From Pseudomonadota bacterium (GTDB lineage Bacteria; Pseudomonadota; Alphaproteobacteria; Rhizobiales; Devosiaceae), in contig JAEZBF010000156.1 of the NCBI GenBank assembly GCA_023427545.1, positions 1 to 5,899 of the forward strand: a DNA stretch of 5,899 nt. The letters are read 5' to 3'. A model generated the notes under the pieces. The model was not told the origin of the DNA. It worked only from the letters and a program-made list of their open reading frames with translations, and ran no database searches. Positions 1 through 4,961 of this stretch are shown piece after piece; the first letter of the stretch is position 1, and each line of letters begins with the position of its first letter. The position numbers and the translations under genes are program-made.

Positions 1-117
1 AACCGGCCGGCGCGCGTCGGGCGCAACCCGATGACCGGCGAACAGGTTGATGTCGGCGAGAAGTATGTGCCCCAGTTCAAGGCCGGCAAGGAGATCCGCG
101 AACGGCTGAACCGCTAG
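1..117 (+). CDS. ihfB: Integration host factor subunit beta, C-terminal end (partial)
   Basis: The window opens inside a reading frame that gives 38 residues and then a TAG stop at 115-117. The residues include RPARVGRNPMTGEQVDV near the start and FKAGKEIRERLNR at the end. This matches the DNA-binding beta-arm and closing helix of the HU/IHF family, where RxGRNPxTGE is the arm tip carrying the proline that intercalates into DNA (Pro10 of this fragment) and FKxGKELRERLN is the C-terminal helix. The wording favours the IHF beta subunit over HU. IHF is a heterodimer that bends DNA sharply at specific sites and assists transcription, recombination and replication in the nucleoid. The N-terminal part, start codon and promoter lie outside the window. 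HU or another IHF-like paralogue cannot be fully excluded from 38 residues. Confidence 0.85.
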   Translation, partial: NRPARVGRNPMTGEQVDVGEKYVPQFKAGKEIRERLNR

Positions 118-160
118 CGCAGGCGCCCGTCGACCCGGCGCGGCGCATGACAGGATAGGC

Positions 161-186
161 TCCGCCGCGGCGGAACGCCTCCGCGG
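161..186. repeat. GC-rich palindrome / hairpin between ihfB and the lapA-type gene
   Basis: TCCGCCGCGGCGGA at 161-174 is a perfect 14-base palindrome. It overlaps a second possible hairpin in which 165-173 pairs with 178-186 around an AACG loop, with one C/T mismatch. No run of T follows, so this is not a classical Rho-independent terminator. It lies in the 100-base gap after ihfB and could slow polymerase or end the ihfB transcript, but chance is possible in DNA this GC-rich. I see no convincing promoter in the rest of the 118-217 gap. Confidence 0.35.
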
Positions 187-217
187 CAGCTGCGATCCGA
201 CGATCCATGGCAAGGGC

Positions 218-562
218 ATGACAAAGCGTCTGGTTGGTTGGTTCGTGCTGGTGCCGCTTTGTGCGGTGCTGATCCTGTTCGCGCTCGCCAACCGCCAGCA
301 GGTGGTGGTCAACTTCAATCCGCTGGTGCCGGTCGACCAGCCCGCGCCCGGGTTCGGCGTGCCGATGTTCCTCGTGATCTACGCCGTGCTGCTTGTCGGC
401 GTGCTGCTGGGCGGCGTCGCGACCTGGTTCGCGCAGGCGCATCACCGGGCGGAAAAGCGCGCCTACCGCCGCCGCAACGAACAGCTGGCGAGCGACCTCG
501 AAGCGGCCCGACGCGCGCCGGCGCAGGACTTCTCCGAAACCGAACTGCTCGAAACCCCCTAG
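218..562 (+). CDS. lapA: LapA-type (DUF1049) two-helix inner membrane protein
   Basis: This 114-residue protein has two hydrophobic segments, about residues 5-25 (GWFVLVPLCAVLILFALAN) and 49-71 (VPMFLVIYAVLLVGVLLGG). A short loop separates them, and an arginine-rich charged helix follows from about 75 to 100, probably cytoplasmic. The phrase ALANRQQVVVNFNPL after the first helix is typical of the lipopolysaccharide assembly protein A domain (DUF1049). In E. coli, LapA works with LapB in controlling lipopolysaccharide synthesis through LpxC turnover; that role is carried over here only by family resemblance. The ATG at 218 places the first helix at the expected position. An earlier ATG at 206 hits a stop after four codons. 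The ribosome binding site is weak (AAGGG at 212-216, very close to the start). trpF follows after 16 bases, so the two are probably cotranscribed. The symbol is used in the family sense. Confidence 0.75.
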   Translation: MTKRLVGWFVLVPLCAVLILFALANRQQVVVNFNPLVPVDQPAPGFGVPMFLVIYAVLLVGVLLGGVATWFAQAHHRAEKRAYRRRNEQLASDLEAARRAPAQDFSETELLETP

Positions 563-578
563 GACCCGACCCCGAACA

Positions 579-1235
579 ATGGCCGAGCCCCTCTGCGTGA
601 AGATCTGCGGCGTCCGCACCCGGCCGATCCTGTCGGTCGCGATCGAGAACGGCGCGGACATCGTGGGCTTCATGCACTTCCCGCGCAGCCCGCGGCATAT
701 CGAGCTCGACGAGATGGCCGAGCTCATCTCGGAAGCGCGCGGCCAGGTCGAGACCTGCGTCGTCCTGGTCAATCCGGACAATACGCTGGTGGCGCAGGTA
801 GCGGCTCTGGGGCCCGACTGGATCCAGCTGCACGGGCCGGAAACGCCGCACCGCGTCGAGGCGATCCGCGCCGAGGCCGGCGTTGCGATCATCAAGGCCA
901 TCCCGATCGGAGAAGCCGCCGACGTGGAGCAGGTCGCAAAGTTCGTCGAGGTTGCCGACCGGCTGCTGCTCGATGCCAAGCCGCCCAAGTCGGCCGACCG
1001 TCCCGGCGGCCACGGCGTGCCGTTCGACTGGGGGCTGCTCAAGGCGCTTGACCCCAGCGTTTCATTCATGCTTTCCGGGGGCCTCACCTGCGATACGGTA
1101 GCCGGCGCGATCACGGCGCTGCGGCCGTTCGGGGTGGATGTGTCTTCCGGGGTCGAGACCGCGCCGGGGCAGAAGGACGCCAAGCTCGTCGCGGCGTTCA
1201 TCGCCAATGCGCGGGCCGCCCACGCAGCGGGCTAG
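579..1235 (+). CDS. trpF: Phosphoribosylanthranilate isomerase
   Basis: This 218-residue cytoplasmic (beta/alpha)8-barrel enzyme converts N-(5'-phosphoribosyl)anthranilate to CdRP, the third committed step of tryptophan synthesis. The family signatures are present in order: VKICGV at 7-12 with catalytic Cys10; GADIVGF at 25-31; SPRHI near 37-41; QLHG at 83-86; LLLDAK at 129-134 with Asp132 as the expected catalytic acid; SGGL at 166-169; and GVDVSSGVE at 185-193, the last two forming the phosphate site. Length fits the family. The same frame is open upstream to 393 inside the lapA-type gene, but the sequence before 579 is not family-like, so the ATG at 579 (MAEPLCVKICG) is the start. There is no strong ribosome binding site; AGGA lies at 561-564, about 14 bases away, suggesting coupling to the upstream gene. 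trpB begins 12 bases after the stop. Confidence 0.97.
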   Translation: MAEPLCVKICGVRTRPILSVAIENGADIVGFMHFPRSPRHIELDEMAELISEARGQVETCVVLVNPDNTLVAQVAALGPDWIQLHGPETPHRVEAIRAEAGVAIIKAIPIGEAADVEQVAKFVEVADRLLLDAKPPKSADRPGGHGVPFDWGLLKALDPSVSFMLSGGLTCDTVAGAITALRPFGVDVSSGVETAPGQKDAKLVAAFIANARAAHAAG

Positions 1236-1247
1236 GGGCGGATCACC

Positions 1248-2468
1248 GTGGTTCTGAACGGGGCCAATTCACTGCGCACCGGCCCCGACGAGCAGGGCCG
1301 CTTCGGCCAGTTCGGCGGGCGTTTCGTCGCCGAAACGCTGATGCCGCTGATCCTCTCGCTGGAAGCGGCCTATCGTGAGGCTAGGAGCGACCCCGCCTAC
1401 GCCGCCGAGCTCGGCGATCTCGCAACGCACTATGTCGGCCGGCCGAGCCCGCTCTATTTTGCCGAGCGGCTGACCGAGGAGCTGGGCGGGGCGCGCATCT
1501 TCTTCAAGCGCGAGGACCTCAACCACACCGGCTCGCACAAGATCAACAATTGCCTCGGGCAGATCCTGCTCGCCCGCCGCATGGGCAAGACACGCGTAAT
1601 CGCCGAGACCGGCGCCGGGCAGCACGGCGTGGCCGCGGCGACGGTCTGCGCCAAGTTCGGCTTTCCCTGCACCGTGTTCATGGGCGCAACCGACGTCGCG
1701 CGCCAGGCACCGAACGTGCTCCGCATGAAGCTGCTGGGCGCCGAGGTGCGGCCGGTGACGGCGGGCGCCGGCACGCTCAAGGACGCAATGAACGAAGCGC
1801 TTCGCGACTGGGTGACCAACGTCGAAACGACCTACTACCTGATCGGAACGGCGGCGGGCCCGCATCCCTACCCTGAGATGGTCCGCGACTTCCAGTCCGT
1901 GATCGGCACCGAAATCCGCCAGCAGTTCCTCGAGGCCGAAGGGCGGCTCCCGGATGCGCTGGTCGCCTGCATCGGCGGGGGCAGCAACGCGATCGGCACC
2001 TTCCACCCCTTCCTCGACGACCGCGAGGTGGCGATCTACGGCGCGGAAGCGGGCGGCTACGGGATCGACGTGCCCAACGGGCATGCCGCGAGCATGACCG
2101 GCGGCCGTCCCGGCGTGCTGCACGGCAACCGCACCTACCTGCTTCAGGACGAGGACGGGCAGATCCTCGAGGGCCACTCGATCTCGGCCGGCCTCGATTA
2201 TCCCGGGGTCGGTCCCGAGCACTCCTGGCTACGCGACACCGGCCGCGTCACCAACGTGCCGATCACCGATCGCGAGGCGGTCGAGGCCTTCCAGCTCTGC
2301 ACCAGGCTCGAGGGCATCATCCCGGCGCTGGAATCGGCGCATGGCCTCGCACAGGTGCTCAAGCTCGCGCCGACCATGGGCAAGGACCAGACGATCGTGC
2401 TCTGCCTCTCGGGCCGCGGCGACAAGGACATCGAAAGCGTCAGCAAGCACCTGGGGCTCGGGTTTTGA
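1248..2468 (+). CDS. trpB: Tryptophan synthase beta chain
   Basis: This 406-residue PLP enzyme joins indole and L-serine to make tryptophan, as the beta half of the alpha2-beta2 complex. The catalytic residues are visible. HTGSHKIN at 93-100 carries the PLP-binding Lys98. AETGAGQHG at 119-127 carries Glu120, equivalent to Glu109 in Salmonella. GGGSNAIG at 243-250 binds the PLP phosphate. HSISAGLDYPGVGPEH at 310-325 is the mobile communication-domain region. SGRGDKD at 388-394 has the serine that contacts the pyridine nitrogen. This is the standard TrpB1 type. The start is GTG at 1248; the purine-rich AGGGGCGGA at 1234-1242 stands at a suitable distance, and the resulting N-terminus (SLRTGPDEQGRFGQFGGRF) matches relatives. 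The stop TGA at 2466-2468 overlaps the start of trpA, giving the usual coupled beta-alpha pair. Nothing is missing or broken. Confidence 0.98.
   Translation: MVLNGANSLRTGPDEQGRFGQFGGRFVAETLMPLILSLEAAYREARSDPAYAAELGDLATHYVGRPSPLYFAERLTEELGGARIFFKREDLNHTGSHKINNCLGQILLARRMGKTRVIAETGAGQHGVAAATVCAKFGFPCTVFMGATDVARQAPNVLRMKLLGAEVRPVTAGAGTLKDAMNEALRDWVTNVETTYYLIGTAAGPHPYPEMVRDFQSVIGTEIRQQFLEAEGRLPDALVACIGGGSNAIGTFHPFLDDREVAIYGAEAGGYGIDVPNGHAASMTGGRPGVLHGNRTYLLQDEDGQILEGHSISAGLDYPGVGPEHSWLRDTGRVTNVPITDREAVEAFQLCTRLEGIIPALESAHGLAQVLKLAPTMGKDQTIVLCLSGRGDKDIESVSKHLGLGF
2465..2468 (+). promoter_or_regulatory. trpB/trpA stop-start overlap (TTGA), translational coupling
   Basis: The four bases TTGA hold both the TTG start of trpA (2465-2467) and the TGA stop of trpB (2466-2468). 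Such overlaps usually mean ribosomes that finish the first gene restart on the second, keeping the two tryptophan synthase subunits near one-to-one. No good ribosome binding site precedes it; only the G-rich CTGGGGCTCGGG of the trpB end does. This agrees with reinitiation but does not prove it. Confidence 0.7.
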
Positions 2469-3289
2469 CCTCCCGCATCACCGAGCGTTTTGCCGCCTGC
2501 GCGGCGGAGAACCGGCCGGCCCTGGGCATCTTCATCATGTCCGGCGATCCGGACTACGAGACCAGCCTCAACATCCTCGAAGCGCTGCCGCATGCCGGCG
2601 CCGACGTCATCGAGTTCGGCATGCCCTTCTCCGACCCGATGGCGGACGGGCCGGGCGTCCAGGCGGCGGGGATGCGCGCGCTGAAAGGTGGGCAGACGCT
2701 GCACAAGACGCTCGCGCAGGTCGCCGCCTTCCGCAAGCTCGACGACAGGACGCCCATCGTGCTGATGGGCTACTACAACCCGATCTACATCTACGGCGTC
2801 GACGCTTTCCTGCGCGATGCGGCGGCGGCCGGGGTGGACGGCCTCATCGTCGTCGACCTGCCGCCCGAGGAGGACGACGAGCTCTGCCTGCCGGCGCTGC
2901 AGGCCGGCCTCAACTTCATCCGCCTGACGACGCCCACCACCGACGATGCGCGGCTGCCGGCCGTGCTCGCGAACACCTCGGGCTTCGTCTACTACGTCAG
3001 CATGACCGGGATCACCGGCGCGGCGATCAAGAACCGCGCCGCGGTGGGCGAGGCGGTGTGGCGGATCAAGCGCCACACCGACCTGCCGGTGGCGGTCGGC
3101 TTCGGCATCAAGACCGTGGACGATGCGGCCGAGATGGGCCGCGACGCCGATGGCGTGGTGGTCGGCACCGCCGTGTGCAACGCGATCGGGGAGTCGCTGG
3201 TCGATGGTCTGGCGACGGGCAGCACCGTTCCGGCGGTGCGCCAGCTGGTCGGCGATCTCGCGGAGGGGGTCCGGCGGGCGCGCAGGTAG
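2465..3289 (+). CDS. trpA: Tryptophan synthase alpha chain
   Basis: This 274-residue (beta/alpha)8-barrel protein cleaves indole-3-glycerol phosphate to indole and glyceraldehyde-3-phosphate and passes indole to TrpB. ADVIEFGMPFSDPMADGP at 46-63 contains catalytic Glu50 and Asp61, equivalent to Glu49 and Asp60 of Salmonella. MGYYNPIYIYG at 101-111, VVDLPPEEDDEL at 129-140, FVYYVSMTGITG at 174-185 and VGFGIKT at 211-217 are further family blocks, the last near the phosphate site. The start is TTG at 2465: it gives MTSRITERFAACAAENRPAL, which lines up with usual TrpA N-termini, and no ATG or GTG lies at a better place. The first strand reads GIFIMSGDPD, where many families have a TAGDPD form; rhizobial relatives also vary here. 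The C-terminus ends in the basic run RRARR. The next gene starts 42 bases later. Confidence 0.97.
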   Translation: MTSRITERFAACAAENRPALGIFIMSGDPDYETSLNILEALPHAGADVIEFGMPFSDPMADGPGVQAAGMRALKGGQTLHKTLAQVAAFRKLDDRTPIVLMGYYNPIYIYGVDAFLRDAAAAGVDGLIVVDLPPEEDDELCLPALQAGLNFIRLTTPTTDDARLPAVLANTSGFVYYVSMTGITGAAIKNRAAVGEAVWRIKRHTDLPVAVGFGIKTVDDAAEMGRDADGVVVGTAVCNAIGESLVDGLATGSTVPAVRQLVGDLAEGVRRARR

Positions 3290-3331
3290 CTGCCGCTTGC
3301 AGCAGCGCGGCTGCGCGGCTAAGCCTGCCTC

Positions 3332-3745
3332 ATGTCCAGGTTCACCCTTGCGGCGCTCGCCGCCCTTCTTGCCGTTTCCCCAGCCGCCGCCAAGTCGCTT
3401 CATCCTGCCGAAGTGGGAACGATCTTCTGCTACGGAGTTCTCAGCGAGGACCTCGCGCCGGCGCTCGCGATCATGACCGACGAGCTTCGCGGCCTCGTCG
3501 AGAAGAAGGGGGCGGATACGGTTTCCTGGCAGGGGGATGCGGGTCCCGCCGACACCTGCAAGCCCGTTGGTGCGAGAGGCAGCGTCGATGCGCCTGAAGT
3601 GGTGCTCAGCTACGGTTTCCGCGATCCTTCCAGGCGGAGCTTTTCCGATACTCTCGTAATGCGATTCGTCGACGAGCGGCTGCGGATCGACGACATCAAG
3701 TTTGCCGCCGGACCTACGCTGCGCCAGCAACTGCAGGCCCCCTGA
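3332..3745 (+). CDS. Small exported protein of unknown function
   Basis: I do not recognise this 137-residue protein. It begins with a clear Sec signal peptide: a short basic start (MSRF), a hydrophobic stretch TLAALAALLAV, then SPAAA with likely cleavage after Ala20, before KSLHP. There is no lipobox cysteine at the junction, so a soluble periplasmic or secreted product is likely. The mature part is about 117 residues with two cysteines (Cys33 and Cys76) that could form a disulfide. It has a helical N-terminal half (LAPALAIMTDELRGLVEKKG) and a strand-rich C-terminal half ending RLRIDDIKFAAGPTLRQQL. That ending resembles small NTF2-like or DUF3828-like periplasmic proteins, but only as an impression. 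No clear ribosome binding site precedes ATG 3332; the start is chosen because it begins the signal peptide. The gene sits 42 bases after trpA and may be read with it. Codon choice looks like that of its neighbours. Confidence 0.72.
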   Translation: MSRFTLAALAALLAVSPAAAKSLHPAEVGTIFCYGVLSEDLAPALAIMTDELRGLVEKKGADTVSWQGDAGPADTCKPVGARGSVDAPEVVLSYGFRDPSRRSFSDTLVMRFVDERLRIDDIKFAAGPTLRQQLQAP

Positions 3746-3770
3746 GCGCGTTCCTCCTGAGGTGGACACG

Positions 3771-3799
3771 CTGACAAGAACCGCCACAATGACTATATA
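3771..3799 (+). promoter_or_regulatory. Candidate sigma-70-type promoter for accD
   Basis: CTGACA at 3771-3776 matches the -35 consensus TTGACA at five of six bases. It is followed after exactly 17 bases by TATATA at 3794-3799, a fair -10 element (four of six). This is the only clearly AT-rich patch in the surrounding GC-rich DNA. It lies in the 102-base gap before accD, and transcription would start near 3806, leaving a leader of about 40 bases. Its existence suggests accD is not wholly dependent on the trp genes upstream. Motif evidence only. Confidence 0.55.
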
Positions 3800-3814
3800 T
3801 CGGGCTGTTGCGTC

Positions 3815-3828
3815 GGCGCGATCGCGCC
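3815..3828. promoter_or_regulatory. 14-base perfect palindrome in the accD leader
   Basis: GGCGCGATCGCGCC is identical to its reverse complement over 14 bases. It begins about 10 bases downstream of the predicted accD transcription start and ends 19 bases before the ATG. Such a placement fits an operator for a dimeric repressor or a small RNA structure near the 5' end. It could equally be a chance GC-rich palindrome. No known operator consensus is recognised in it. Confidence 0.35.
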
Positions 3829-3847
3829 TCGGATTCCGGCAGGTCTC

Positions 3848-4822
3848 ATGAACTGGATCAACAACGTCGTCCGTCCCAAGATCCGTTCCTTCCTCACGCA
3901 GAAGAAGGAAACGCCGGAGAACCTCTGGGTGAAGTGCCCGGAGACCGGGGAGATGGTGTTCTACCGTGACCTCGAAGCCAACCAGTGGGTAGTGCCCAAT
4001 TCGGGCTACCACATGAAGATCAAGGCGACCGACCGGCTCGCCAACTTCCTCGACGGCGGCCGCTACGACACGGTGGCGCTGCCCCCGGTGCCGCAGGATC
4101 CGCTCAAGTTCCGCGACACCAAGCGGTATGTCGACCGGCTCAAGGAGAGCCGCACCAAGACCGGCACGGACGATGCGGTGCTGGTGGCGACCGGCAAGCT
4201 CTACGGCACCGACGTCACCGTCGCGGTCCAGGATTTCGACTTCATGGCCGGATCGCTCGGCATGGCGGCCGGACAGGCGGTGATCGCCGGCCTCGAGACG
4301 GCGATGGCGCGCAAGACGCCGTTCATCCTCTTCGTCGCCTCGGGCGGCGCGCGCATGCAGGAGGGCATCCTCAGCCTGATGCAGATGCCTCGCACCACGG
4401 TTGCCGTGCTGCGGCTCCGCGAGGCCGGTCTGCCGTTCATCGTCGTCTTCACCAACCCCACGACCGGCGGCGTAACCGCGTCCTATGCGATGCTCGGCGA
4501 CGTCCATATCGCAGAGCCGGGCGCGCTGATCTGCTTTGCCGGCCCCCGCGTCATCGAGCAGACCATCCGCGAGAAGCTGCCCAAGGGCTTTCAGCGCAGC
4601 GAATACCTCTATGACCACGGAATGGTGGACATGGTGGTGCACCGGCACAACCTGCGCTCGACCATCGGCTCGCTGACGGCGATGCTGATGAAGGCCGACG
4701 CCGCTATCGAGCTCACCGCCAACCTGCCCGTTCCCCGCGTCACCATGCGCGACGTCGCCGTCGCCGCCGAAGGCGACAGCGACCTCGTCACCGCCCCGCC
4801 CGAAGCCGCCCACGCGGAGTAG
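3848..4822 (+). CDS. accD: Acetyl-CoA carboxylase carboxyltransferase subunit beta
   Basis: This 324-residue subunit pairs with AccA to move the carboxyl group from carboxybiotin on AccB to acetyl-CoA, making malonyl-CoA for fatty acid synthesis. The N-terminus MNWINNVVRPKI and the block VPENLWVKCPETGEM-type region (22-36) are typical of rhizobial-group AccD. The crotonase-fold core shows PLKFRDTKRYVDRL at 85-98, FMAGSLGMAAGQA at 132-144, ASGGARMQEGILSLMQ at 164-179 and NPTTGGVTASYAMLGD at 203-218; these glycine pairs form the oxyanion holes. FAGPRVIEQTIREKLP follows at 230-245. The zinc ribbon is degenerate: against the four cysteines of E. coli AccD the positions read Cys30, Thr33, Val49 and Ser52. 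A charged, low-complexity tail follows from about residue 285. ATG 3848 has a weak AGG at 3841-3843 four bases upstream. A likely own promoter precedes it. Confidence 0.97.
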   Translation: MNWINNVVRPKIRSFLTQKKETPENLWVKCPETGEMVFYRDLEANQWVVPNSGYHMKIKATDRLANFLDGGRYDTVALPPVPQDPLKFRDTKRYVDRLKESRTKTGTDDAVLVATGKLYGTDVTVAVQDFDFMAGSLGMAAGQAVIAGLETAMARKTPFILFVASGGARMQEGILSLMQMPRTTVAVLRLREAGLPFIVVFTNPTTGGVTASYAMLGDVHIAEPGALICFAGPRVIEQTIREKLPKGFQRSEYLYDHGMVDMVVHRHNLRSTIGSLTAMLMKADAAIELTANLPVPRVTMRDVAVAAEGDSDLVTAPPEAAHAE

Positions 4823-4836
4823 GTTTGGCCCCCTTC

Positions 4837-4859
4837 CCTTCTCCCCTTGAGGGAGAAGG
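4837..4859 (+). terminator. Hairpin just after accD, possible transcript end
   Basis: Bases 4837-4845 (CCTTCTCCC) pair perfectly with 4851-4859 (GGGAGAAGG) around the loop CTTGA, 15 bases after the accD stop. A second small hairpin, GGCGC-GAA-GCGCC, follows at 4861-4873. There is no T-run, so a classical Rho-independent terminator is not shown. Protection of the accD 3' end or partial termination is more likely. It belongs to the larger mosaic repeat. Confidence 0.35.
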
Positions 4860-4925
4860 TGGCGCGAAGCGCCGGATGAGGGGCAGTATCAGCCGCTCGT
4901 CCCCTCACCCCGTCGCTGCGCGACG

Positions 4926-4950
4926 ACCCTCTCCCTCAAGGGGAGAGGGT
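4926..4950 (+). promoter_or_regulatory. Hairpin touching the folC ribosome binding site
   Basis: ACCCTCTCCC at 4926-4935 pairs perfectly with GGGAGAGGGT at 4941-4950 around the loop TCAAG, a 10-base stem and the strongest local structure in the window. A 6-base stem hairpin (4911-4925) stands directly before it. The stem ends at 4950 and the folC ribosome binding site begins at 4951, so the folded leader could affect ribosome loading. It is the outer part of the mosaic repeat. Confidence 0.5.
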
Positions 4951-4956
4951 AGGAAG
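4951..4956 (+). promoter_or_regulatory. folC ribosome binding site
   Basis: AGGAAG lies five bases before the ATG at 4962 and is the clearest Shine-Dalgarno sequence in the window. It supports that start. It directly follows the last base of the 4926-4950 hairpin. Confidence 0.75.
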
Positions 4957-4961
4957 TAGAG

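Larger units (their letters stand above)
4831..4953. repeat. Mosaic inverted repeat between accD and folC (intergenic palindromic element)
   Basis: The gap between accD and folC is almost wholly an imperfect inverted repeat. The left arm (about 4832-4883) and the reverse complement of the right arm (about 4901-4953) align over about 50 bases with small gaps. They share CTCCCCTTGAGGGAGA and TGAGGGG, the latter at 4877-4883 pairing with CCCCTCA at 4901-4907 around a 17-base centre. Each arm also folds by itself: 4837-4859 (9-base stem), 4861-4873 (5), 4911-4925 (6) and 4926-4950 (10). This layout, with CCCTCTCC...GGAGAGGG arms and a GAAGCGCCGGATGAGGGG-like middle, is like the short palindromic units scattered between genes of many alphaproteobacteria, comparable to RIME-type elements of rhizobia. 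It has no coding capacity. It probably helps end or stabilise accD mRNA and forms the folC leader. Confidence 0.85.

Noticed and set aside
393..578. Upstream extension of the trpF frame into the lapA-type gene
   Set aside because: The extra 62 residues are arginine/serine-rich and not family-like, while the ATG at 579 gives a standard TrpF N-terminus.
563..578. Possible tryptophan leader peptide or attenuator before trpF
   Set aside because: Only 16 bases are available and there is no Trp-codon run or terminator hairpin.
77..1207. Minus-strand open frame of 376 codons over the lapA-type gene and trpF
   Set aside because: Antisense to recognised genes, low-complexity Ser/Ala/Arg composition, no family motif.
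3290..3331. GCAGC-GCG-GCTGC hairpin (3302-3314) after trpA as a terminator
   Set aside because: The stem is only five bases with a three-base loop and no T-run; such stems are common by chance in this DNA.
2341..3597. Plus-strand open frame of 418 codons overlapping trpA in another frame
   Set aside because: Arg/Ala/Gly-rich shadow that crosses the trpB-trpA junction and the next gene; trpA itself is unmistakable.
2198..4813. Very long open frame on the minus strand (871 codons) across trpB end, trpA, the exported protein gene and accD
   Set aside because: It is antisense to three well-supported genes, is rich in Arg, His, Asp and Gly as expected of the opposite strand of GC-rich codons, and shows no domain I recognise. 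GC-rich genomes produce such stop-free shadows.
4831..4953. CRISPR repeat or transposon end as an explanation of the inverted repeat
   Set aside because: There is a single inverted pair, no evenly spaced direct repeats, no transposase frame and no visible target duplication; a dispersed intergenic palindromic unit fits better.
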